From an uncultured Croceitalea sp. (lineage in GTDB: Bacteria; Bacteroidota; Bacteroidia; Flavobacteriales; Flavobacteriaceae), in NCBI GenBank assembly GCA_947499565.1, contig CANMOV010000001.1, forward strand, positions 868,001-932,000: a stretch of DNA of 64,000 nt, in the 5' to 3' direction. Position numbers and translations under genes: made by a program. This document shows, one piece after another, positions 35,908 through 46,078 of the stretch (positions are counted from its first letter, which is position 1; every line of letters starts with the position of its first letter). The notes under the pieces were generated by a model that saw only the letters and a program-made list of their open reading frames with translations, searched no databases and was not told the DNA's origin.

Positions 35908-37292
35908 TGAAAAAAACACTTTTTGATAAGGTTTGGGATGCCCATGTAGTTGAAACTGTCCCAAATGGTCCTCAAATTTTATACATAGACAAGCATTTAA
36001 TTCATGAAGTTACAAGCCCGCAAGCATTTGCAGAATTGGAGCAAAGAGGAATTACATTAGCTAGACCAGATAAAACAGTCGCTACTGCAGATCATAATGT
36101 CCCAACTTTAAATCAACATTTAACAATTAAAGATGCGCTATCTAGAAAACAGGTAGAAATGCTAACTGAAAATTGTAAAAATCACAACGTAACACTTTAT
36201 GGTTTAGGGCATAAATATCAAGGCATAGTGCATGTGATGGCTCCTGAGTTAGGCATTACCCAACCAGGAATGACAATGGTCTGTGGTGATAGTCACACTT
36301 CTACACATGGCGCTTTTGGTACTATTGCATTTGGTATAGGTACCAGTCAAGTAGCACAAGTTTTTGCAAGTCAGTGCTTATTATTAAATAAGCCTAAAAA
36401 GATGCGCGTTACTGTAAATGGTAAACTAAACAAAAATGTATTACCTAAAGATGTAATACTCTATATTATAGCTCAGTTAGGTACAAATTCCGGGACTGGG
36501 CATTTTGTGGAATATGCAGGCGATGTGTTTGAAAACATGAGCATGGAAGGACGTATGACTGTTTGTAATATGAGTATTGAAATGGGAGCTCGTGGGGGTA
36601 TGATTGCGCCAGATGAAACTACTTTTGAATATGTTAAGGGTAAAGAATTTTCTCCAGGAGGCACAGATTGGGATAGAAAATTAGCATATTGGAAAACATT
36701 AGCAACAGATGAAGGTGCACGTTTTGATACTGAATATCATTTTAACGCAACGGACATCTTACCCATGATAACTTACGGCACTAATCCAGGCATGGGTATT
36801 AAAATAAATGAGAACATCCCAACAAGCGATGATGCTTCTTTTGAGAAGGCATTAAAGTATATGGGGTTGGAAAAAGGACAATCTTTAATCAACCAGCCTA
36901 TTAATTACGTTTTTATTGGTAGTTGCACCAATTCTCGTATTGAAGATTTTAGATTGGCGGCTTCTCATATAAAAGGAAAACAAAAAGCTACTAACGTTAC
37001 TGCGCTTATCGTACCCGGTTCGCAGCAGGTAGCGAAACAGATAAAAGAAGAAGGCTTGCAAGATATATTTGAATCTGCCGGTTTTGAAATTAGGCAATCT
37101 GGCTGTTCTGCTTGTTTAGGAATGAATGAAGATAAAATTCCCGCAGGTGAATATTGCGTTTCTACCTCTAATAGAAATTTTGAAGGTAGACAAGGACCAG
37201 GAGCCCGCACTTTACTAGCAAGCCCTCTAGTTGCGGTATTAACAGCTGTGGAAGGTAAAATTGTTGATGTGACAGAATTAGAATTAGCCTAA
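35907..37292 (+). CDS. leuC: 3-isopropylmalate dehydratase large subunit
   Basis: 461 residues. Aconitase-type: DKVWDAHVV opening, [35 protein letters not shown], and the three cluster cysteines in [13 protein letters not shown] and [11 protein letters not shown]. With LeuD it isomerises 2-isopropylmalate to 3-isopropylmalate using a [4Fe-4S] cluster. Start and stop overlap the neighbouring genes by one base (TAATG at both ends), indicating translational coupling within leuACDB. Confidence 0.97.
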   Translation: MKKTLFDKVWDAHVVETVPNGPQILYIDKHLIHEVTSPQAFAELEQRGITLARPDKTVATADHNVPTLNQHLTIKDALSRKQVEMLTENCKNHNVTLYGLGHKYQGIVHVMAPELGITQPGMTMVCGDSHTSTHGAFGTIAFGIGTSQVAQVFASQCLLLNKPKKMRVTVNGKLNKNVLPKDVILYIIAQLGTNSGTGHFVEYAGDVFENMSMEGRMTVCNMSIEMGARGGMIAPDETTFEYVKGKEFSPGGTDWDRKLAYWKTLATDEGARFDTEYHFNATDILPMITYGTNPGMGIKINENIPTSDDASFEKALKYMGLEKGQSLINQPINYVFIGSCTNSRIEDFRLAASHIKGKQKATNVTALIVPGSQQVAKQIKEEGLQDIFESAGFEIRQSGCSACLGMNEDKIPAGEYCVSTSNRNFEGRQGPGARTLLASPLVAVLTAVEGKIVDVTELELA

Positions 37293-37879
37293 TGGAAAAG
37301 TTTACAAAACTAATTTCGCAAGCAGTACCATTATCCATTGAGAATGTGGATACAGATCAAATTATACCAGCTCGCTTTTTAAAAGCTACTAGTAAGATAG
37401 GATTTGGAGAAAACCTGTTTCGTGATTGGCGTTATAACGCCGACGGAAGCAAGAAAGAAAGCTTTGTCTTAAATGACAATAAATACTCAGGTAAGGTTTT
37501 AGTAGCTGGTGAAAACTTTGGATGTGGGTCAAGTCGCGAACATGCAGCTTGGGCACTTGAAGATTACGGATTTAAAGTAATCATATCTAGTTATTTTGCA
37601 GATATCTTTAAAGGAAATGCTCTTAACAATGGCCTATTACCTATTCAAATAACAAAAGAAAAACTTACTAAACTATTAGAGTTCCTAAAGGATAACCCTA
37701 AAGCAGAACTTCAAGTAGATTTGGAAAATCAAATGTTGCTTTTAGAAGCTATACAATTAAATGAATCATTTGATATAGACCCCTATAAAAAGATGTGCTT
37801 AATAAATGGTCATGATGATATAGACTTTTTAATAAGCAAAAAAGAAACCATTGAAGCGTTTGAAACGCAAAAGCACTAA
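37292..37879 (+). CDS. leuD: 3-isopropylmalate dehydratase small subunit
   Basis: 195 residues, normal length. NVDTDQIIPARFLK near the start, GENFGCGSSREHAAWAL at the centre, and GLLPIQ further on are the swivel-domain signatures of LeuD. It forms the active dehydratase with LeuC from the gene immediately upstream (1-base overlap) and is followed after 5 bases by leuB. Confidence 0.97.
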   Translation: MEKFTKLISQAVPLSIENVDTDQIIPARFLKATSKIGFGENLFRDWRYNADGSKKESFVLNDNKYSGKVLVAGENFGCGSSREHAAWALEDYGFKVIISSYFADIFKGNALNNGLLPIQITKEKLTKLLEFLKDNPKAELQVDLENQMLLLEAIQLNESFDIDPYKKMCLINGHDDIDFLISKKETIEAFETQKH

Positions 37880-37884
37880 AACGA

Positions 37885-39003
37885 ATGAATCTAAATATAG
37901 CCTTATTACCAGGTGATGGTATTGGACCAGAGATTTTGAACCAAGCGGTAAAATGTTTACAAGCTGTCGAAGAAACTTTCAACCATACATTTGTATACAA
38001 AGAAGCTGCTGTTGGGGCAATAGCTATTGATAAAACAGGTAGTCCGTTACCAGATAACACATTACAACTCTGTAAGGATGCGGATGCCGTTCTTTTTGGT
38101 TCGATTGGAGATCCAAAATATGATAACGACCCAAACGCTAAGGTACGCCCAGAACAAGGACTATTGAAATTGCGTAAGGAACTCGGCTTATATACAAACA
38201 TTAGGCCAGTAAAGGTGTTTCCAACGCTCATTAGCAAATCTCCTTTAAAAGAAGAAATCATTACTGGTACAGATTTTACCATCTATCGCGAGTTAACTGG
38301 AGGAATTTATTTTGGAGAAAAAAAGCTAAATAAAGAAGGTACGGTAGCTTCAGATTTATGTGAATATTCCGAAAAAGAAATTAGCCGTATTGCTCACCTA
38401 GCCTTCAAAGCAGCAAAGAATAGAAGAAATAAGCTTACCCTGGTTGATAAGGCAAATGTGTTAGAATCTTCTAGGCTATGGAGAAAAGTTGTTACCAAAA
38501 TTGGAGAAAGTTATCCCGAAGTGGAATTAGATTTTCTCTTTGTAGATAATGCAGCAATGCAAGTTATCTTAAATCCAAATCAGTTTGATGTAGTATTGAC
38601 CGAAAATCTATTTGGTGATATTATTTCTGATGAAGCTAGTGTAATTGGCGGTTCTATAGGCTTACTGGCTTCAGCATCAATTGGTGATGATAATTCTTTG
38701 TTTGAACCAATCCATGGTTCTTACCCACAAGCAAAAGGAAAGGATATTGCCAACCCAGTTGCATCAATACTTTCAGCAGCTATGTTATTGGAGCACTTCC
38801 AGTTGTTTGAAGAGGCTATGGCTGTGCGAGAAGCAGTTGACAAATCTTTGAAAAAAGGGATTGTTACCCCAGATTTGGATGCAAACAGCAGCTATGGTAC
38901 AAACCACGTTGGCGATTTTATCGCAGATAATATTGTTGATAATGATGATGACCTAAACATAAATGATGAAAATATTGGATTGGGGAAATCAACAATAATC
39001 TAA
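37885..39003 (+). CDS. leuB: 3-isopropylmalate dehydrogenase
   Basis: 372 residues. ALLPGDGIGPEI at the N-terminus, GSIGDPKYD and RPEQGLLKLRKELGLYTNIRPV, the metal-binding LTENLFGDIISDEASVIGG and the NAD-binding EPIHGSYPQAKGKDIANPVA. It oxidises and decarboxylates 3-isopropylmalate to 2-oxoisocaproate, the last leucine-specific step. It ends with an acidic tail (DNDDDLNIND). Last gene of leuACDB; the convergent neighbour's stop is one base away and no terminator is visible between them. Confidence 0.97.
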   Translation: MNLNIALLPGDGIGPEILNQAVKCLQAVEETFNHTFVYKEAAVGAIAIDKTGSPLPDNTLQLCKDADAVLFGSIGDPKYDNDPNAKVRPEQGLLKLRKELGLYTNIRPVKVFPTLISKSPLKEEIITGTDFTIYRELTGGIYFGEKKLNKEGTVASDLCEYSEKEISRIAHLAFKAAKNRRNKLTLVDKANVLESSRLWRKVVTKIGESYPEVELDFLFVDNAAMQVILNPNQFDVVLTENLFGDIISDEASVIGGSIGLLASASIGDDNSLFEPIHGSYPQAKGKDIANPVASILSAAMLLEHFQLFEEAMAVREAVDKSLKKGIVTPDLDANSSYGTNHVGDFIADNIVDNDDDLNINDENIGLGKSTII

Positions 39004-39004
39004 A

Positions 39005-40225
39005 TTATTCACTTAGCAGTGTTGCAATAGTTTGATTAAATTCTTTTTTGAATTCTTCATGCTTCTCCAAGGTTGCAGGTCCATTAAAACCTGTATGTAT
39101 TTTTCGGATGCCACCTTTTTTATCAATATAAATTGTTGTAGGATATGATAAAATGTGGTTTAGCATTGGTAGTTTTTCATTTGCTAACCCTTTATTTGAG
39201 CTTCCATATTGAGAAAGTAAAATAGGGTATTCTACCCCTATTCGCTCTTTTAGTCTATTAATACCATTAAACGCTTTCTCTTTTGTTGTGGCATACTCAA
39301 AGGCTAGTGCTATTACTTTTAAATCTGGATTAGGATTGTTTTTCAAATAGTCAACATAAAACTTTGTTTCATCTAAACAATTAGGACACCAAGTACCCAT
39401 TATTTGAACCAAAACTACTTTGTCTGCAAACTCATCATCAGTTAAACTTATTAGTTTTCCATTGGCATCGGGAAAAGAAAAGGCGAGTTTATCATACCCC
39501 TCTTTTATATAGGTTAAAGAATTTGAATCCGCTAATTCAAACCCCTCATTTCGCGTAGCCTTAAAGTTTTCAATACTGTGATTTCCTGAATAAAAAACAC
39601 CGTTTAAAGTGGTATCAGTTGCTTCGGCTTTAAATAAGAATACATGAGCACCATCAAAAGTAGATAGTTTCAAAGTACTACCATCAACTACCCCTTCCAA
39701 ATACCTATAATCGCCGGTATTGGTTCTAAAAGTGCCAACAATTCTATCTTCTTCTTGCGTAAAAATTCCTTTAGCTGGGTAAGGTTTCTCTCCGTCATAA
39801 TCAAAATTAACTTCCCATACCCCAGAGATATTAACTTTTGGTTTTTCAACAGTTTCAAAGCGAGGTTTTTCGCCAAACACTGCATTAAAAGGAACTACTC
39901 TATCTAAACTTTCTTTAATAAAATTTCCATTAATTCCATCCTCAGTATAGGTGCCAGCAATATAGCCTTCAAAAATTGGCATTTGAATTTTAATAGAATC
40001 ATTATAAAACTCAAACTCATCGATTAAAATCAATTCATCTGCATTTCTAACTTCTATAGTATAGTTATCACCATTTCTAGTTAGGGTAAAATTAAAGGGC
40101 AACATTTCATCTTCAGAAACCTTCATATTAGCTAACCACTCCCCTAACTTTAGTTTAGTTTCACTTTTCTCTTCACAAGATATCATAGCGATAAAAAGCA
40201 AAGCAAGAATTAATAACCTTTTCAT
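39005..40225 (-). CDS. TlpA-like thioredoxin-domain lipoprotein
   Basis: 406 residues. Lipobox at IAMISC (Cys ~17). The N-terminal ~240 residues are a beta-rich domain with repeated strands (ISGVWEVNFDYDGEKPYPAKGIF), and the C-terminal ~150 form a thioredoxin fold with VLVQIMGTWCPNC, the redox CxxC, and the cis-Pro region ILSYPTTIYIDKKG. TlpA/ResA proteins reduce disulfides outside the cytoplasm, for example in cytochrome maturation; the substrate here is unknown. Its own promoter lies in the gap before pheT. Confidence 0.88.
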   Translation of the reverse strand: MKRLLILALLFIAMISCEEKSETKLKLGEWLANMKVSEDEMLPFNFTLTRNGDNYTIEVRNADELILIDEFEFYNDSIKIQMPIFEGYIAGTYTEDGINGNFIKESLDRVVPFNAVFGEKPRFETVEKPKVNISGVWEVNFDYDGEKPYPAKGIFTQEEDRIVGTFRTNTGDYRYLEGVVDGSTLKLSTFDGAHVFLFKAEATDTTLNGVFYSGNHSIENFKATRNEGFELADSNSLTYIKEGYDKLAFSFPDANGKLISLTDDEFADKVVLVQIMGTWCPNCLDETKFYVDYLKNNPNPDLKVIALAFEYATTKEKAFNGINRLKERIGVEYPILLSQYGSSNKGLANEKLPMLNHILSYPTTIYIDKKGGIRKIHTGFNGPATLEKHEEFKKEFNQTIATLLSE

Positions 40226-40305
40226 TTTGAAAATATTTTTCCAATTATATCGAAAAAATATCGCTCTGCTTACATTTTTTCAAAAATCTTTACAGTTAAA
40301 GTAGA

Positions 40306-40336
40306 TTGAATGTGAGTTAGCAATGTTTTATATTTG
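40306..40336 (+). promoter_or_regulatory. Promoter of pheT
   Basis: TTG (40306-40308), a 20-base spacer and an exact TATATTTG (40329-40336), placed 19 bases before the ATG. This is a near-perfect Bacteroidota housekeeping promoter and implies a very short leader. Confidence 0.6.
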
Positions 40337-40355
40337 CAAACTTTAAAACTGACCA

Positions 40356-42776
40356 ATGAAGATTTCGTACAACTGGTTAAAGCAATTTTTGCAACTAGAC
40401 TGGGAGGCAGAAAAGACAGGAGAACTTTTAACCGACTTAGGGCTTGAAGTTGAAGGCATTTCTAACTTTGAATCCGTTAAAGGTGGACTTAATGGAATTG
40501 TTGTTGGCCATGTTCTTACGTGCATAAAACACCCAAATGCCGACCGCTTAAAATTAACAACTGTTGATATAGGTCTAGAAAACCCAGTACAAATCGTTTG
40601 CGGTGCTCCTAATGTAGCTGCGGGTCAAAAGGTTCCTGTAGCAACCATTGGCACAACCCTTTATACCAATGGTAATGAAGCTTGGCAAATAAAAAAAGGA
40701 AAAATAAGGGGTGAAGAAAGCCATGGGATGATATGTGCCGAGGATGAGTTGGGTCTGGGTGATGACCATGATGGAATTTTAGTTTTAAATGAAACCCTGA
40801 AACCAGGTACTCCTTGTAGTGCTATTTTCGAAATTGAAAATGATAAGGTATTTGAAATAGGGCTTACACCCAATCGTTCCGATGCAATGAGTCATTTTGG
40901 AGTTGCGCGGGATTTAAAAGCAGGATTAGAGCAAAAAGAAATTACCAAGGAATTAATTACTCCATCTACCAGTACATTCTCTATTGACAATCGCTCCTTA
41001 AAAATAGATGTTGAAGTTGAAGATAATGAGCTAGCCCCTAGATATTGTGGCGTAACTATTAGCAATATTTTGGTTCAAGAGTCACCAACTTGGTTAAAAA
41101 ATAGATTAAAATCTATTGGATTATCTCCAATAAATAATGTCGTAGATATTACTAATTATGTTTTACATGATTTAGGACAACCCTTGCATGCATTTGATGC
41201 AACTAAAATTAAGGGAAACAAAGTTGTGGTAAAAACACTACCTAAAGGAACAAAATTTGTTACTCTTGATGATGTTGAACGAGAACTTCACGAAGAGGAT
41301 TTAATGATATGCGATAGTGATAAACCTATGTGTATTGCTGGAGTTTTTGGAGGGAAAAATTCTGGAGTAACTAATGATACTACTTCTATTTTTCTTGAGA
41401 GTGCATACTTTGATGCAGTTTCTATTAGAAAAACAGCCAAGCGTCATGGATTAAATACAGATGCATCTTTTAGATTCGAACGCGGGATTAATATAAATAC
41501 CGTGGAATATGCTTTAAAAAGAGCGGCACTTCTTATTAAAGAAGTAGCCGGAGGTGAAATTACTTCAGATATCGTTGATTTGTATCCAAAAAAGAAAGAT
41601 GATTTTCAGGTTTTTCTAACTTTTGAAAAGATATACAAACTTATTGGTCAAGAAATACCTAAAGACACTATTAAATCTATTCTCACTTCGCTTGAAATAA
41701 AAGTAAATAACGTTACAGAATCTGGTTTAGGATTAACCATTCCTTCGTACCGCACAGATGTCCAAAGAGAAGTAGATGTTATTGAAGAGATCTTAAGGGT
41801 ATATGGTTATAATAATATAGATTATAAAGAAAAGTTCACTGCATCAGTTGCGAGAACTTCTAAGTTTGAAAACCACAAATTGCAAAATATGGTGGGCGAT
41901 TTATTAGCTTCTCGTGGTTTCTTTGAAATTATGACAAATAGCTTAGTGCCTATTAATTCTAATAAAAACTTAGCTAATAACAATACCAATGTTGAAATGC
42001 TAAATCCACTAAGTACAGATTTGGCTGTTCTACGAGAGTCTATGTTGTTTTCTGGCTTAACTGCAATCGCACATAATCAAAATAGAAGAAAACAAAACTT
42101 AAAACTCTTTGAATTTGGAAAGACCTATTTAAAACAAGGTGATAACTATAAAGAGAACACGCACCTTTCACTATTAGTTGCAGGAAATCAATTTGAAAAT
42201 AGTTGGACAGTACCTAGTGTTCCATCTGGATTTTACTATATAAAAGGGGTTTCCCAAGCGGTACTCAATAGAATTGGAGTTAGTGGATACAAACAAGTTG
42301 AAACTAATCAAGAATTTTTAGCAGAAGGAATTTCATTTGAAAAAGACGGCAAGACATTGTTATCTCTAGGAGTTGTTGACAAAACTTTTGCAAATACACT
42401 TGGAGTTAAAAGTGAAGTCCTTTTTGCAGACTTTAATTGGGATACACTGAGATCCTTAGCAGCAAAAAACACAATAGTTTATGAAGAGATACCTAAATTC
42501 CCTGAGGTTAATCGTGATTTTGCATTGCTATTAGATGAAAAGATTCCCTTTAAGGAATTATATGATATAGCTTTTAAAACGGAGCGGAATTTGCTTAAAA
42601 ATGTAAACCTATTTGACGTTTATACTGGTAAAAATCTTCCAGAAGGTAAAAAATCATATGCGATTAGCTTTACTTTGCTAGACTCCTCTAAAACCCTAAC
42701 AGATAAGCAAATTGATAAAATAATGTCAAAGTTGCAGAAAGCGTATGTTGAGCAACTTGGAGCCGAATTGAGGTAA
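40356..42776 (+). CDS. pheT: Phenylalanyl-tRNA synthetase beta subunit
   Basis: 806 residues, the usual size. N-terminal tRNA-binding OB domain (about 40-155), B3/B4 editing domain (about 205-395, CGVTISNI ... INNVVDITNYVLHDLGQPLHAFD), B5 domain (about 400-475, YRTDVQREVDVIEEILRVYGY), synthetase-like core, and C-terminal FDX-ACB anticodon domain (about 710-806, EEIPKFPEVNRDFALLLD). It pairs with PheS, which is not in this window, to charge tRNA-Phe. Transcribed alone from the promoter just upstream. Confidence 0.97.
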   Translation: MKISYNWLKQFLQLDWEAEKTGELLTDLGLEVEGISNFESVKGGLNGIVVGHVLTCIKHPNADRLKLTTVDIGLENPVQIVCGAPNVAAGQKVPVATIGTTLYTNGNEAWQIKKGKIRGEESHGMICAEDELGLGDDHDGILVLNETLKPGTPCSAIFEIENDKVFEIGLTPNRSDAMSHFGVARDLKAGLEQKEITKELITPSTSTFSIDNRSLKIDVEVEDNELAPRYCGVTISNILVQESPTWLKNRLKSIGLSPINNVVDITNYVLHDLGQPLHAFDATKIKGNKVVVKTLPKGTKFVTLDDVERELHEEDLMICDSDKPMCIAGVFGGKNSGVTNDTTSIFLESAYFDAVSIRKTAKRHGLNTDASFRFERGININTVEYALKRAALLIKEVAGGEITSDIVDLYPKKKDDFQVFLTFEKIYKLIGQEIPKDTIKSILTSLEIKVNNVTESGLGLTIPSYRTDVQREVDVIEEILRVYGYNNIDYKEKFTASVARTSKFENHKLQNMVGDLLASRGFFEIMTNSLVPINSNKNLANNNTNVEMLNPLSTDLAVLRESMLFSGLTAIAHNQNRRKQNLKLFEFGKTYLKQGDNYKENTHLSLLVAGNQFENSWTVPSVPSGFYYIKGVSQAVLNRIGVSGYKQVETNQEFLAEGISFEKDGKTLLSLGVVDKTFANTLGVKSEVLFADFNWDTLRSLAAKNTIVYEEIPKFPEVNRDFALLLDEKIPFKELYDIAFKTERNLLKNVNLFDVYTGKNLPEGKKSYAISFTLLDSSKTLTDKQIDKIMSKLQKAYVEQLGAELR

Positions 42777-42791
42777 GTAAACTTTTTAAAA

Positions 42792-43358
42792 CTAAATTCT
42801 TGTAGGTAGAATTACGCTATCTATTTCATGCACAACTCCATTTCCACGATTAGAATCCGCAACGGTAATTTTTGCAGAGTTACCCATAGTATCCGTTAAG
42901 ATAATATCTAAACCTCGCATTGTAGCTGTAATCTTATCTCCTTGTATAGTTGTGAAAGTAGTTCTGCCCTTTCCCCTACATAGCGCTTTTAATATTTTGG
43001 ATGCTGTTAATTTTCCAGCAACAATATGATATTTTAAAACTGATTTAAGTTGATTTTTATCATCAGAATTTAGCATAGCTTCAAGTTTACTCTGCGAGAA
43101 TTTTGAAAAAGCTACATCTGAAGGTGCAAAAATTGTAAAAGGTCCGCTTTCTTCTAAAACTTCTTCTAAATCTGTTGCATTAAAAGCAGCTAATAAGGTT
43201 TTATGATTGTCTGTAGCTATCGCTTCTTTTATAACTATATTTTCTTCTACATCATAAACACCTGAGGACATGGTGCTTAGCGTATTTTTTTGAGCTATAC
43301 AAAAATTTAAAGAATAAAATAGCAGGACTAAGTAGGTTACTATTTGGGGGATTTTCAT
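42792..43358 (-). CDS. Fasciclin-domain secreted protein
   Basis: 188 residues with a signal peptide (VTYLVLLFYSLNFCIAQ). One FAS1 domain (about 45-188): NHKTLLAAFNATDLEEVLEESGPFTIFAPSDVAFSKF, LKYHIVAGKLTASKI, and ANSxxxNGVVHEIDSVILP at the end. FAS1 domains mediate adhesion between cell surfaces or to matrix. Basic residues in CRGKGRTTFTTIQGD are unusual for the region, but the fold elements are complete. Convergent with pheT (15-base gap) and divergent from the next gene. Confidence 0.92.
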   Translation of the reverse strand: MKIPQIVTYLVLLFYSLNFCIAQKNTLSTMSSGVYDVEENIVIKEAIATDNHKTLLAAFNATDLEEVLEESGPFTIFAPSDVAFSKFSQSKLEAMLNSDDKNQLKSVLKYHIVAGKLTASKILKALCRGKGRTTFTTIQGDKITATMRGLDIILTDTMGNSAKITVADSNRGNGVVHEIDSVILPTRI

Positions 43359-43566
43359 TTAAATACTTTTAGTGTTCGATTCTAAAGTTATTGCGATTCC
43401 TCGACGAAATGCACATAACATCGGTAAGATAACTTTTTGGTATGTATTTTGCTCATTCTGAGAGTGCATTTCATAGAAATTAACAAAATATTAACTTTTC
43501 TACTTTTAAAACGTTCTGGAAACAAAAACTGCATTTAGCTAACTTTGAGGGAAAAGCTATAAAAAG

Positions 43567-44286
43567 ATGATTCTTCCAAAAACAGATATTGAGATTAAGC
43601 TACTTAGATTAAAAAACAAGTCATCCTTGGGAGAGGATATTTTAATTGAAGTAAAACGAATTCTAGAAAAAGATTTTGAAATTGAAAGCGCTATCGAAAA
43701 TCGCCTTACTAAAACTCCTAAGAATGTTGAAAATGGATTTACTTTCAATTTATTAGAAACAGATAGAATCTACCATATTGAGCAGATTAGAAAGATTTGT
43801 ACCGATTACAGGTTAAGATTCTTAGATTCAAAATACTTTAAGGGCAAAATTCCCCAAAGTGCAGTTTCTAAAATAAAGCATCTGGAAAAGGAGCACAACA
43901 TTACTTTAGATGGATTTAAAATGATGGCACCTTCTAAACTATTTAAATTAGAAGATAAAGATGACCCGCTTTTATTTGCTCCTATAGGAAACGGATATTA
44001 CTATTTAATACATAAGTGGGGTAATGACTTACACCCCCTAAGAAAACTACTGGTTTGGCCATTTAAAGGAATGGTGAACCTAACAATAACAACTTTAATA
44101 GTAAGTTATTTGTTTACTTTTTTAATTCCTAATGGTTTGTTTTCCAAATCAGCTTCAAATACACAATTTTGGATTTTGTTTTTCTTTATGTTTAAAACCA
44201 TTGGAGCTATCGTAATTTATTATGGTTTCGCTCAAGGTAAAAACTTCAATCCTGCAATATGGAATAGTAAATATTTTAATGCTTAA
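43567..44286 (+). CDS. Conserved membrane protein of unknown function
   Basis: 239 residues. The first ~170 residues are soluble and charged (FEIESAIENRLTKTPKNVENGFTFNLLETDRIYHIEQI), followed by two membrane segments (about 178-198 and 207-228). I recognise it only as a flavobacterial conserved hypothetical. A TAACTTTG box at 43540-43547 is a likely -7 element. Its stop directly abuts the stop of the convergent ABC-F gene, with no gap. Confidence 0.7.
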   Translation: MILPKTDIEIKLLRLKNKSSLGEDILIEVKRILEKDFEIESAIENRLTKTPKNVENGFTFNLLETDRIYHIEQIRKICTDYRLRFLDSKYFKGKIPQSAVSKIKHLEKEHNITLDGFKMMAPSKLFKLEDKDDPLLFAPIGNGYYYLIHKWGNDLHPLRKLLVWPFKGMVNLTITTLIVSYLFTFLIPNGLFSKSASNTQFWILFFFMFKTIGAIVIYYGFAQGKNFNPAIWNSKYFNA

Positions 44287-45915
44287 CTAAACAGAAACAG
44301 CATACATCTTTTTACGTTGTTGTTTAATGTTTTTATCAGACATATATTCATCAAAAGTAAGATGTCTATCAATTGCACCATTAGGAGTTAATTCTATAAC
44401 CCTAGTCGCCACAGTTTGGACAAACTCGTGATCATGTGTAGTCATTAATATGGTGCCTTTAAAGTTTTTAAGGCTATTGTTAAAAGCCGTTATACTTTCC
44501 AAATCTAAATGATTTGTAGGTTCATCTAGTAATAACACGTTGGCTCGAAGTAACATCATCCTGCTCAACATACAACGTACTTTTTCTCCCCCAGATAAAA
44601 CAGTAGATTTTTTTAGCGCTTCTTCTCCACTAAAAAGCATTTTTCCTAAAAAGCCTCTCACATAAACTTCTTCTCTTTCCTCTTCCGTTTTTGTCCACTG
44701 GCGCAACCAGTCTACTAGGTTCATATTTGCATCAAAATACTTCTCATTATCTGCCGGAAGGTAAGACTGTGCCGTTGTTATTCCCCATTGAAATTTACCA
44801 GAATCGGCTTTCTTATCTCCAGCAATAATTTCATAGAATGCGGTTGTTGCTCTAGAATCTTTTGATAGTATGGCAACTTTATCTCCTTTGTTTAAATTAA
44901 TGTCTATATTTTCAAAAAGTAAATCACCATCCTCTGAGCGGGCTGTTAATTTTTCAACGTTTAAGATTTGATCTCCTGCCTCTCTTTCTCTATCAAAAAT
45001 AATAGCCGGATACCTTCTACTAGAAGGTTTTATATCATCAATCTTAAGCTTATCAAGCATTTTCTTTCTAGAAGTGGCCTGTTTACTTTTAGCGACATTT
45101 GCACTAAAACGTGCAATAAACTCTTGCAATTCTTTAGCTTTTTCTTCTGCTTTTTTATTCTGTTGAGCTCTTTGCCTAGAGGCTAATTGACTACTCTCAT
45201 ACCAGAAAGTATAATTACCAGAATAAAGATTTATTTTTCCAAAATCGATATCTGCAATATGTGTACATACAGAATCTAAAAAGTGTCTGTCGTGAGATAC
45301 AACAATTACCGTGTTGTCATAATTAGCTAAAAAATGCTCTAACCAACTAATTGTTTCATAGTCCAAATCGTTGGTAGGCTCATCCATTATTAAAACATCT
45401 GGACTACCAAATAAGGCTTGTGCTAATAATACCCTTACTTTTAGTTTAGAATCCATTTCAGCCATGGTAGTGTAATGCAAGTCCTCCGTTATACCAAGGT
45501 TGGATAACAAAGCTGCTGCATCACTATCTGCATTCCAGCCGTTCATCTCTTCAAACTGTACCTGTAACTCTCCTATCTTCTCTGCGTTTTCATCAGTATA
45601 ATCTGCGTATAGCGCATCAATCTGTTTTTTAATTTCATATAATGGCTTATTCCCCATTACAACAGTTTCTAAAACCGGATATTCATCATAAGCGTTATGA
45701 CTCTGCTCTAATATAGACATGCGTTTACCAGGCTCAAGATGAACATGACCAGACGTAGCATCAATCTTGTTTGCTAGTATTTTTAAAAATGTAGACTTGC
45801 CTGCCCCATTGGCTCCTATTATTCCGTAACAATTACCCTCAGTAAAGGCAACATTTACTTCATCAAATAAAACCCTTTTACCAAATTGAACAGATAGATT
45901 AGATACTGATAGCAT
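44287..45915 (-). CDS. ybiT: ABC-F family ATPase, YbiT-type
   Basis: 542 residues with two ABC domains and no membrane segment. Domain 1: IIGANGAGKSTFLK (Walker A) and VLIMDEPTNDLDYE (Walker B); its signature is replaced by MDSKLKVRVLLAQALF, as in YbiT. The linker has SRFSANVAKSKQATSRKKMLDKL-like sequence. Domain 2: LNKGDKVAILSKDSRATTAF is a degenerate Walker A (no GKS/T), followed by STVLSGGEKVRCMLSRMML and VLLLDEPTNHLD. ABC-F proteins act on ribosomes, resolving stalls. The second P-loop has lost the Lys-Ser/Thr, so one site may be inactive; this is known to be unusual but not unique in the family. Confidence 0.9.
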   Translation of the reverse strand: MLSVSNLSVQFGKRVLFDEVNVAFTEGNCYGIIGANGAGKSTFLKILANKIDATSGHVHLEPGKRMSILEQSHNAYDEYPVLETVVMGNKPLYEIKKQIDALYADYTDENAEKIGELQVQFEEMNGWNADSDAAALLSNLGITEDLHYTTMAEMDSKLKVRVLLAQALFGSPDVLIMDEPTNDLDYETISWLEHFLANYDNTVIVVSHDRHFLDSVCTHIADIDFGKINLYSGNYTFWYESSQLASRQRAQQNKKAEEKAKELQEFIARFSANVAKSKQATSRKKMLDKLKIDDIKPSSRRYPAIIFDREREAGDQILNVEKLTARSEDGDLLFENIDINLNKGDKVAILSKDSRATTAFYEIIAGDKKADSGKFQWGITTAQSYLPADNEKYFDANMNLVDWLRQWTKTEEEREEVYVRGFLGKMLFSGEEALKKSTVLSGGEKVRCMLSRMMLLRANVLLLDEPTNHLDLESITAFNNSLKNFKGTILMTTHDHEFVQTVATRVIELTPNGAIDRHLTFDEYMSDKNIKQQRKKMYAVSV

Positions 45916-46053
45916 TTCTTTATTTAATTTTTTTGCAAAAATAGTTAAAATTAATCCCTTCTACTAACAACAGGCAATAAGATAGCTACCACTAAAATTT
46001 ACGGTTTAACAACATTTAACTCCCTATTAACAGACAGCCTTTCCGCGGATTAC

Positions 46054-46061
46054 TAGATTTG
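46054..46061 (+). promoter_or_regulatory. Promoter -7 element
   Basis: TAGATTTG fits TAnnTTTG and lies 17 bases before the ATG at 46079. No matching -33 box was found, so the call rests on this box alone. Confidence 0.35.
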
Positions 46062-46078
46062 TTATTACAAGATTATTT

